The notes beneath the pieces were generated by a model, which did no database searches, was not told the origin of the DNA, and saw only the letters and a program-made list of their open reading frames with translations. From Planctomycetaceae bacterium (GTDB lineage Bacteria > Planctomycetota > Planctomycetia > Isosphaerales > Isosphaeraceae), in the NCBI GenBank assembly GCA_019232645.1, contig JAFANO010000267.1:1-5720 (forward strand): a DNA stretch of 5,720 nt. Reading direction: 5' to 3'. Shown one piece after another: positions 1-5,720 of this stretch. Made by a program: the position numbers and the translations under genes. How positions within the stretch are numbered: position 1 is the stretch's first letter; every line of letters starts with the position of its first letter.

Positions 1-1584
1 GGACCAATTCAGGCCGCCCGACTTGATCACCAGGGCGATCATCAGGGTCGAGGCCGCCAGGTTGGCGCCACGGAGCAGGTTCAGGCGGTGCGGCTGATCC
101 TCCAGCTCGCGGTAGATGGCCTCGGCGCGGCGGCGGACCTCCTCTTCGATCGCCCGGCGACGTGCGGCGAAGGCCTCGTCGAACCGGGTCCGCAACAGCA
201 GGCGGAAGGCGTCGTCGTCGAGCCGGCGGGCGATCTGGGACCAGGCGGCGTGCGTGTCGGCGTCGGCCATCGCCTGCGCCTCGGCCTTCAGCGCGGCGAG
301 CCAGGATGCGATCGCCTCGTGCACGACCTGCTCCTCGGGTGGTGACGTCTCGGACGGGGCGGGCGTGCCCGAGAGCCGCCGAAAGGTGTCGGAGGCCAGC
401 CGGACCGGGAATCGGATCGCCCGGCCGATCAGGTCGAGCACCGGGCCAATGTAGGGAACCTGGAGCAGCCCCATCACGTGCACCAGCGCCCGGTTGAACT
501 CGGCGTGGCGGATCCCTTCGAGGTAGTCGCGGCGGTAGGGCTCGATCAGGCGGTCGCGGGTGATCCGCTCGACGGCCGAGGCCCAGCGCGCGGCGACGTC
601 GGCCTCGGAGACCAGCGGCCGGAGGACCTCCTCCAGATGGCGTCGGAGCAGCCCGACGGCACCGAGCAGCCCGGACCGCTTCAGCTCGGCGCCGCGAGCC
701 GCCTCGCGCGCGATCGCCGCGCGGAACGCCGAGGCCTCGCGGGTCGCCAGCAGCCCCCGGAGTCGCTCGCCGGGTTTGGTCCCCGCGACGTGCGGCAGGC
801 GATGGATCGGCGCCCGGCTCTGGCCGATGGTCTCCAGCGTCTTGGCGATGTCGTCGAGCAGCGTCGCGCTGTCGCCCAGCTTGTTCGCCGCGACGTGGAC
901 CGCGACCCCCGACTCGCCGAGCATCCGCAGAAGCGCATTGCCCCGGTCGTCGGCGTACGACTCATCGGTCACGGTCATGACGACGACGTCGGCCAGCGCG
1001 GCGGCGTCGAGCACGGCGCGGAAATAGGTCCACGCCTGCTCGGTCGAGAAGTCGGGCGTATCCCAGAGGACCGCCCCCGGCGCCGCGGGCGCGGCCATGG
1101 GTTCGGCGTCCAGGTGGGCGGGGTCGATCACGGCCAGCGCGGGGGCGTAGCCGTCGCGGCAGAGCGCCTCGTCCGACAGGTGCGGCGGGTGCTCGTCGCG
1201 GTAGCGGCGATAGCCCGCGAACCTCGAGGGGAAGCTGTCCAGCCAGCGGTCGCCCAGCGCGGCGGGCCGGAACGCTTCGGGGTACTGGCTGAACCGCGCG
1301 CGGACGCTCATCCCCGCCCCGTCGCGCCCGAGCAGGACGTTGAGCACGGTCGATTTCCCCGTGTTCGTCCCGCCGAAGAGGACGACATGGACCGGGTCGG
1401 CCTTGAGCCAATCCTTTTCCAGCGCCGGCCGGACCCGCATCTTCAGTTGCGCGATCGCATATTGCACGACCGGCACGCGGACCGCGTCGTCGACCGCCGT
1501 CGGGCCCTGCTCCCGCAGCGCGAGCGCCCGATCGAAGATCGCGGCGAGCCGGTCGCACGCCGCCAGCGGGTCGTTCAAGCTCAT
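1..1584 (-). CDS. Membrane-tailed GTPase (dynamin/Era-like P-loop GTPase), 3'-partial
   Basis: Predicted GTP-binding and hydrolysing protein, probably acting at the inner face of a membrane; target unknown. ATG at 1582-1584, then 528 codons read open to base 1, so the C-terminus is missing. The start is supported by GGTGAG six bases upstream and by codons ending in G/C (39 of the first 40) that begin here and not before. Residues 1-62 form a charged helical lead-in. G1 is GGTNTGKST (71-79). A possible switch I lies at 97-105 (RFSQYPEAF), without an obvious Thr. G3 is WDTPDF (174-179), with Asp in place of the usual Gly. The G4 position is NKLGDS (234-239), where NKxD has become NKLG. A hydrophobic stretch at 370-390 (MGLLQVPYIGPVLDLIG) is followed by long charged helices (425-500) and an apolar segment from 505 (ANLAASTLMIALVIKSGG) that looks membrane-embedded and is cut by the window edge. 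GTPase class is well supported; exact family is not, and resemblance to planctomycete GTPases is from memory. Confidence 0.86.
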   Translation of the reverse strand, partial: MSLNDPLAACDRLAAIFDRALALREQGPTAVDDAVRVPVVQYAIAQLKMRVRPALEKDWLKADPVHVVLFGGTNTGKSTVLNVLLGRDGAGMSVRARFSQYPEAFRPAALGDRWLDSFPSRFAGYRRYRDEHPPHLSDEALCRDGYAPALAVIDPAHLDAEPMAAPAAPGAVLWDTPDFSTEQAWTYFRAVLDAAALADVVVMTVTDESYADDRGNALLRMLGESGVAVHVAANKLGDSATLLDDIAKTLETIGQSRAPIHRLPHVAGTKPGERLRGLLATREASAFRAAIAREAARGAELKRSGLLGAVGLLRRHLEEVLRPLVSEADVAARWASAVERITRDRLIEPYRRDYLEGIRHAEFNRALVHVMGLLQVPYIGPVLDLIGRAIRFPVRLASDTFRRLSGTPAPSETSPPEEQVVHEAIASWLAALKAEAQAMADADTHAAWSQIARRLDDDAFRLLLRTRFDEAFAARRRAIEEEVRRRAEAIYRELEDQPHRLNLLRGANLAASTLMIALVIKSGGLNWS

Positions 1585-1590
1585 GGGACG

Positions 1591-1596
1591 CTCACC
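1591..1596 (-). promoter_or_regulatory. Ribosome binding site of the GTPase gene
   Basis: On the minus strand GGTGAG lies six bases before the ATG at 1584. It matches the GGTGA part of the extended anti-Shine-Dalgarno complement, and it supports this ATG as the start. Confidence 0.55.
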
Positions 1597-1607
1597 AGGG
1601 CCCTCGG

Positions 1608-1628
1608 CCCTCGGGTGCTCCCCGAAGG
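1608..1628 (-). other. Hairpin in the leader of the GTPase gene
   Basis: Read on the minus strand, CCTTCGGG and CCCGAGGG flank a five-base loop (GAGCA). They give an eight-pair stem with one G-U pair, ending about 24 bases before the GTPase start and a dozen before its ribosome binding site. Because of the G-U pair the stem is perfect only in minus-strand RNA; the plus-strand transcript would carry a C-A mismatch. No T-run follows, so it does not look like an intrinsic terminator. It could tune translation or mRNA stability, or be chance in GC-rich DNA. It partly overlaps a 7-base tandem repeat (CCCTCGG twice, 1601-1614 on the plus strand). Confidence 0.35.
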
Positions 1629-1674
1629 ATCCCAATACCGTGACGAAATTTTCCCCCTCTTCCGGTCGAGTAAG

Positions 1675-1690
1675 GGCACGGTGCATGCCA
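1675..1690 (-). promoter_or_regulatory. Possible sigma-54-type promoter for the GTPase gene
   Basis: On the minus strand TGGCATGCACCGTGCC has the GG-N10-GC spacing of -24/-12 elements. It keeps TGGCA and TGC of the consensus TGGCAC-N5-TTGC, but the match is imperfect. It lies about 90 bases before the GTPase ATG. An overlapping sigma-70-like reading (TTGCAA, 17 bases, TGGCAT) is also weak. Reported only as a candidate. Confidence 0.18.
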
Positions 1691-1891
1691 CGCAGTCCCC
1701 AGGGCAGTTGCAAGACGGTCGGTATCCCAAACCTTCGTGGCTCGTGTGGAGCAACTGGTGAGAGTGATGTCCTTCGTCTCGCTTCGAATCCCGCCACTCA
1801 ACCCCCGTGCGAGAGGGCCGGTGTGGGGTGGCGAGGTCCCGAAGGGACAAGTGGCATAAGGTCAGCCAGCGAGGTGAGGCGATTCGGGACG

Positions 1892-1933
1892 CATGATCCC
1901 CGTTCAAGCCCTCGGGACGACGAAAGGATCATG
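1892..1933 (-). terminator. Inverted repeat after the helicase stop, weak terminator candidate
   Basis: CATGATCC (1892-1899) and GGATCATG (1926-1933) are perfect 8-bp inverted arms separated by 26 bases, beginning about 30 bases past the helicase TGA. The loop is long and no T-run follows on the minus strand, so this is not a classical intrinsic terminator. It could be a protein-binding dyad or an RNA-end stabiliser. An 8-bp match at this spacing could also occur by chance in the gap. Confidence 0.2.
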
Positions 1934-1962
1934 GGATCGGCCACACTCATCAGGCTCGGGAT

Positions 1963-4900
1963 TCATGTCATCTGCTCCGGGACAACGAGATGTTCCCCCT
2001 GCTCCGCCAGCCTCCCCCCCGCGAGCATCTCCTGGACGATCGCCCCGACCCGCTCGCGCATCTCGTCGCTCACCCGGGGGAAGCCGAGCAGGCGGCAGAC
2101 ACTCGTGGGGATCGCGCCGGGCTCGATGCCGAGGGCGTCGGCGACCACCTTCTCGACGGCCAGGGCGATCTCCTCGGGCGCGACCAGCTCGAGCTTACGC
2201 GCGGACGAGGGGAGGGCGCCGCGGTCGCGCAGCGGGGGACGGTCCATCTCGGACGGCCAGAGGAAGTCGCCCCGGCGCGCGATCGTGCCACGATCGAGGG
2301 CGCGTGTCCAGGCCGATTCGATCGCCGACGAGGCGCGCGCCCCGGCGCGCCTCGCGCCGGCCGCGTCGACGAGCCGGCGCGCGACCTCACCGACGTGGAT
2401 CGGGCCTTCGGCGGCGACGACCTCGGCGACCCACGACACCACCTGCTCCGTCGGCGCCGACTCCAGGTCGACGCCCGCGATCGCGCCGTTGAGCGCGGCC
2501 ATCCGGTACGCGGGGACGCCCGAGGCGCCCGTCCCGGGGCCGCTCGCCGCGTCGCGCTCGTAAGTCGGCTCCGGGTCGGGGGCCTCGGGAGCCTCCTCGG
2601 GCTCCGAGGGGCCGCCGCCCCGCGCCGCGTCGATCGCGGCGAGCGTCCGCTTCAGCTCGCCCGAGGGGTTGCGGCCCCAGTCGGCGCTCCAGACGCGATG
2701 GAGCCGCCAGCCGAGCGACTCGAGCACCTGGGGGCGGAGCCGGTCGCGGTCCCGCGCCGAGCGGGCCTCGTGATAGCTGGCGCCGTCGCACTCGATCCCC
2801 AGCAGGTAGCGGCCCGGTCGATCGGGATCGACCACGGCCATGTCGAGCGCGAAGCCGGCCGACCCGACCCGCGGCCGGACTTGGCACCCCGAGGCGACCA
2901 GCGCCCCGCGCACGGCCGCCTCGAACGGGGAATCGCCGCCCGCCCCGGGCCCCGACCCCACCCCCGCCGCGGCCGGTGCCCGAGGCTCGAGCGTGCCGGC
3001 CGCGGCGTAGTCGAGGAACGTCTTGAGGGCCCGGACGCCCCGCGAGCGGGCGCGGGCGAGGTCGAGGTCGTCGGCCGTCAGGTTCGTGAACACCTCGCAG
3101 CGGAGCCGGGCGCGGGTGATCAGGACGTTGAGCCGGCGCTCGCCCCCCTCGCCATTGAGGGGGCCGAAGTTCAGCGCCACGTCACCGTCGGCGGTCCGGC
3201 CATAGCCGACGCTGATGAAGATCACGTCGCGCTCGTCCCCCTGGACGTTCTCCAGGTTCTTGACGAAGAACGGCTCGGCGACACCCAGCGCGAAGAACTC
3301 CTCGCACGAGGGGTCGTCGCGGCGGAGCCGCTCGAGCTGGACCTGGATCGCGTCCATCTGGGCGACGCTGAAGGCGACCACGCCGAGGGTCAGGCGGCGG
3401 TCGGCGGGCCGGTCGCGCTGGGCCCGGGCGTGCTCCATGACGGCGCGCGCGACCGCCTCGGCCTCGCCCGGGTTGGTCCGGGTCCCGCCCCGATCGTAGA
3501 CGGCCTCCGGCAGGCGGCGGACGACCAACCCGGCGTCGCGCCGCGCGGCGTCGGGGCTGGGGAAGACGACCAGGCGGTCGTCGTAGAATTCGCGGTTCGA
3601 GACGGCGATCAGCGACTCATGCCGGCTCCGGTAGTGCCACCGGAGCATCCGCTGCGGCGCCCCTTGCGCGACGAACAGCCCGAGCACGCTCTCGACGTCG
3701 CCGCTGGCCTCGTCGTCGTCCCCCTCGTCGCCGCCGGTCAGCCGATCGAAGAAGCTCGTCGGCGGCAACTGCTGACTGTCGCCGACGACCACCGCCTGCC
3801 GGCCCCGGAGGATCGCCCCCAGCGCGTCGACCGGCTTGACCTGGCTCGCCTCGTCGAAGATGACCAGGTCGAACTGGAGGCCCCCCGGCGCCAAGTAGGT
3901 CGCGATCGAGAGCGGGCTCATCATGAACACCGGCTTGATCTTCGTGACGGCGATGCCCGCCCTGCTGAGCAACTGCCGCAGGGGCATGTGCCTGGCCTTC
4001 TTCTCGAACTCGCGCCTCAGGATGCCGAGCTGGCCGGGGCCCTCGTGCCGGGGGAGCCGCTGCCAGTGCTCGAGGGCGAGCCGGGCGCGGGTGTGGCGCA
4101 GCAGATGGCGGTCGAGGTCGCGGAAGGCGCCGATGACGTGCTCGTGGCCCGGGCCGTTGAAGCCGGCCAGCGCCGGGCGGTCGCGGAAGGCTTGCTTGAG
4201 CAGGACCTCGAACCAGTGCCGCCGGTAGATCGTCAGCAGTTGCCGGCCCGCCTCGGGCCACGACTCGGCGATCGCGACGACGGCCCCCAGCTCGTCCTCG
4301 CGACAACGGCCGGCCAGGTGGTTGAAGGCGACCAGCGCCGGCAGCTCGTCGATCCGCTCGACCCAGGCCGCCAGCAGGGGCTCGAGGTCGTCGAGGGGGA
4401 GGTCTTCGAGCGCCTGGACCTCGCCGAAGCGGGCCGGGGCGTCGAACTCCAGGAACGCGGCGAGCCGGCCCACGTCGTCCTGGAAGGCGGCGAGGGCCGC
4501 CCTCACCGTCGCGGTCCGGGGCTCGAGCGCCTCGACGTCGGTGGGGCCGGCGAGGAAGTCGAGGATCGGCCCGGGGAGCCGGTGGGCCCGGACGTCGTGG
4601 TGGAGCTGGACGGCCCACTTCGTGAGCTTCGCCAGCGCCTCCCAGTGCGAGCGCTCCCCCTGCCAGCGCGGGCCGAAGAGCCGGGCGGCGACCGGCTCGT
4701 GCCGCCGGATGACGTCGCGCCGGCGGCGGGCCTCGATGACGGCGTCGATCAGCGCGAGCTGGTCGTCGAGCTTGCCGGGCGGCTCGCCGCGACAGATCGC
4801 GGCGAGGGACCGCCGCGCGCGGCGGTAGCCGCCCGAGAACGGCCGCCACCACCAGCTCCGGCCGTAGACGTTGAGGTCGCGGCGGGCCTCCTGGAGGTCC

Positions 4901-5720
4901 CGGTCCCACGCCTCGGGCAGCAGCACCGGGTCGTGGCGGCGGTGGATTTCGGCCAGCGCCGCGCCGGCGTCGAGCAGCTCCTCGAGGTCGCCCCGATGGG
5001 CCAGCCAGTCCTCGCTCCGGAGGTCGGCCCCGTGGACCTGGTCGGCCTTCGAGGCCCGCCGCGCCGCGCGCATCAGGGCCTCGAGCTCCTCCCGGTTCGC
5101 GGCCGGCGGCAGGTGGAGGAACGCGGCGAGCCGCGCGGCGACGTCGCGGAGCAGGCCGGTCGACCGGCATGAGGCCAGCAGGAGATCGCGGGCCCGGTCC
5201 CCCTCGGTCGGCAGCAGGACGGTCCGCCGGCTGCCCCAGAACGGGTGCTCGCGGGGGACCCCCACGACGGCCACCCGCGACTGGAGCTCCTCGACGAGCG
5301 CCTGGCGCCGCTTGAGGTCGACCCGCGACCACGACGCCATCGCGGGGATCTCCAGCGGGCGCGGCGGGGCGTCGACCTGCCGCTCGTGGCGCCGGAGCAG
5401 CTCGCCGAAAGCCTGGAACGGCGTGACGCCGCTGGCGCCGACCGGGGTGTTGACCGCCTCGCAATAGGCGTTGAGCCGGTCGCGCATCGCGCCGAGCATC
5501 CGGAGGTCATCCTCGTCTGGCCCGAGCTTCGGCCGGCCCAGCCCGAGCGTCCGGCGCAGCTCCTCGAGCACGACCTTCTTGCTCGCCTTGTGGCTGTGCA
5601 GCTCGAGGCAGGCATCGCCCAGCCCGACGGCGTCGAGCCGGCGCTTGACCACCTCCAGCGCCGCCATCTTCTCGGCGACGAAGAGGACCGACTTGCCCCG
5701 GCCGATCGCCTCGGCGATCA
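1963..5720 (-). CDS. SF1 (Upf1-like) helicase fused to Vsr-like/MTES_1575 nuclease and DUF3320, 5'-partial
   Basis: Predicted ATP-dependent DNA or RNA helicase with a fused endonuclease, cytoplasmic, possibly antiviral or in DNA repair. Residues are counted from the first whole codon (5716-5718); 1251 are visible before a TGA at 1963-1965. The fragment opens in motif Ia (GKSVLFVAEKMAALEVV, 8-24). A long, mostly helical insert of about 600 residues follows, with a WWW cluster near 289-291. Helicase motifs are II DEASQ (622-626), III GDSQQLPP (646-653), an acidic loop (664-677), IV WHYRS (694-698), V ENVQGDERD (823-831) and VI ERRLNVLITRAR (860-871). A Gly/Ala/Pro linker leads to the nuclease (930-1022) with Asp959, Glu976-Cys-Asp978, His983, RDRDR (989-993), Gly-Trp1004 and WSADW (1010-1014). 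After an acidic Pro-rich linker (1034-1067) comes a DUF3320-like winged-helix region (1088-1154). Start codon and Walker A lie outside the window; family members often carry an N-terminal DUF4011. The frame is unbroken and every visible catalytic motif is intact. Domain calls are confident; biological role is inferred. Confidence 0.93.
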   Translation of the reverse strand, partial: IAEAIGRGKSVLFVAEKMAALEVVKRRLDAVGLGDACLELHSHKASKKVVLEELRRTLGLGRPKLGPDEDDLRMLGAMRDRLNAYCEAVNTPVGASGVTPFQAFGELLRRHERQVDAPPRPLEIPAMASWSRVDLKRRQALVEELQSRVAVVGVPREHPFWGSRRTVLLPTEGDRARDLLLASCRSTGLLRDVAARLAAFLHLPPAANREELEALMRAARRASKADQVHGADLRSEDWLAHRGDLEELLDAGAALAEIHRRHDPVLLPEAWDRDLQEARRDLNVYGRSWWWRPFSGGYRRARRSLAAICRGEPPGKLDDQLALIDAVIEARRRRDVIRRHEPVAARLFGPRWQGERSHWEALAKLTKWAVQLHHDVRAHRLPGPILDFLAGPTDVEALEPRTATVRAALAAFQDDVGRLAAFLEFDAPARFGEVQALEDLPLDDLEPLLAAWVERIDELPALVAFNHLAGRCREDELGAVVAIAESWPEAGRQLLTIYRRHWFEVLLKQAFRDRPALAGFNGPGHEHVIGAFRDLDRHLLRHTRARLALEHWQRLPRHEGPGQLGILRREFEKKARHMPLRQLLSRAGIAVTKIKPVFMMSPLSIATYLAPGGLQFDLVIFDEASQVKPVDALGAILRGRQAVVVGDSQQLPPTSFFDRLTGGDEGDDDEASGDVESVLGLFVAQGAPQRMLRWHYRSRHESLIAVSNREFYDDRLVVFPSPDAARRDAGLVVRRLPEAVYDRGGTRTNPGEAEAVARAVMEHARAQRDRPADRRLTLGVVAFSVAQMDAIQVQLERLRRDDPSCEEFFALGVAEPFFVKNLENVQGDERDVIFISVGYGRTADGDVALNFGPLNGEGGERRLNVLITRARLRCEVFTNLTADDLDLARARSRGVRALKTFLDYAAAGTLEPRAPAAAGVGSGPGAGGDSPFEAAVRGALVASGCQVRPRVGSAGFALDMAVVDPDRPGRYLLGIECDGASYHEARSARDRDRLRPQVLESLGWRLHRVWSADWGRNPSGELKRTLAAIDAARGGGPSEPEEAPEAPDPEPTYERDAASGPGTGASGVPAYRMAALNGAIAGVDLESAPTEQVVSWVAEVVAAEGPIHVGEVARRLVDAAGARRAGARASSAIESAWTRALDRGTIARRGDFLWPSEMDRPPLRDRGALPSSARKLELVAPEEIALAVEKVVADALGIEPGAIPTSVCRLLGFPRVSDEMRERVGAIVQEMLAGGRLAEQGEHLVVPEQMT

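Larger units (their letters stand above)
1585..1962. other. Intergenic gap without a supported gene
   Basis: The 378 bases between the helicase stop and the GTPase start contain short open frames on the minus strand. Codon usage there departs from the neighbours: in the frame at 1592-1801 I count about 58% G/C at third positions, against nearly 100% in the first 40 codons of the GTPase gene. There is also an AT-rich patch at 1641-1652, rare in this window. Apart from the leader hairpin, dyad and weak promoter candidate listed separately, I recognise no RNA gene, riboswitch or mobile-element end. The region most likely carries the 3' UTR of the helicase and the promoter and leader of the GTPase. 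Confidence 0.6.

Noticed and set aside
962..1558. 198-codon minus-strand frame within the GTPase gene, with a similar short one at 681-965
   Set aside because: Both are out of frame with the gene that begins at 1584 and carries G1, G3 and the membrane tail, and both have Arg/Pro/Gly-rich shadow composition.
1601..1614. Tandem CCCTCGG repeat
   Set aside because: Only two copies of seven bases; easily explained by chance in GC-rich sequence and partly part of the leader hairpin.
478..1761. 427-codon plus-strand open frame
   Set aside because: It is antisense to the GTPase gene and runs into the intergenic gap. Its composition is Arg/Gly/Asp-rich with no motif, whereas the opposite strand encodes a clear P-loop protein.
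1771..1800. TTCGAATC resembling a tRNA T-loop
   Set aside because: The flanking bases do not form a T-stem (GCGGG would be needed before the loop, but TCTCGC is present), and no acceptor, D or anticodon arm could be drawn.
1592..1801. 69-codon TTG-start frame in the gap
   Set aside because: Third-position GC is about 58% by hand count against nearly 100% in the start of the neighbouring gene. There is no good ribosome binding site and no recognisable motif.
1340..2563. 407-codon plus-strand open frame spanning the gap
   Set aside because: It crosses both gene ends and the gap in antisense. The product is Ser/Arg/Ala-rich with no recognisable domain.
1990..5172. 1060-codon open frame on the plus strand opposite the helicase gene
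   Set aside because: It lies entirely antisense to a gene with intact helicase and nuclease motifs. Its product is a low-complexity Arg/Gly/Leu/Val/Glu-rich string without domains. Long antisense frames are expected in DNA with this GC bias.
3617..5464. 615-codon minus-strand frame within the helicase gene
   Set aside because: It is an out-of-frame shadow on the same strand, dominated by Arg, Pro, Gly and Ala; the correct frame carries all motifs.

Overview
The window is very GC-rich, and real codons almost always end in G or C. It holds two large protein genes, both on the minus strand and both running off an edge of the window. I infer a high-GC planctomycete, possibly of the Isosphaeraceae type. 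The basis is the codon bias together with the two protein types: a DUF3320-type helicase/nuclease and a membrane-tailed GTPase with a W-D-x-P-D switch motif. No phylogenetic marker gene is present, so this assignment is tentative.

Right part (1963 to the right edge, minus strand): the C-terminal 1251 residues of a giant Upf1-like SF1 helicase fused to a Vsr-like/MTES_1575-type endonuclease domain and a C-terminal DUF3320 domain. The window begins within motif Ia. The ATP-binding Walker A loop and any N-terminal DUF4011 domain should lie just beyond base 5720. Motifs II to VI and the predicted nuclease residues are all intact, with no frameshift. This architecture has been noted as a candidate stand-alone antiviral or DNA-processing protein.

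Middle (1585-1962): 378 bases between the two genes, with markedly weaker codon-like bias. I see no convincing gene here. It holds a strong hairpin and a ribosome binding site just before the left gene, an 8-bp inverted repeat just after the helicase stop, and a weak sigma-54-like promoter candidate.

Left part (1-1584, minus strand): the N-terminal 528 residues of a predicted GTPase. It has a clear P-loop, a DTPD switch II, a degenerate NKLG base-recognition motif, long charged helices, and a hydrophobic C-terminal segment cut by the left edge. It reads open from its ATG to base 1 with no stop in the window.

The genes are co-oriented (helicase upstream, GTPase downstream). The long gap and a possible promoter within it argue against a tight operon, and no functional link between them can be shown from this sequence alone. 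No tRNA, rRNA, CRISPR array, insertion sequence or long repeat was seen.
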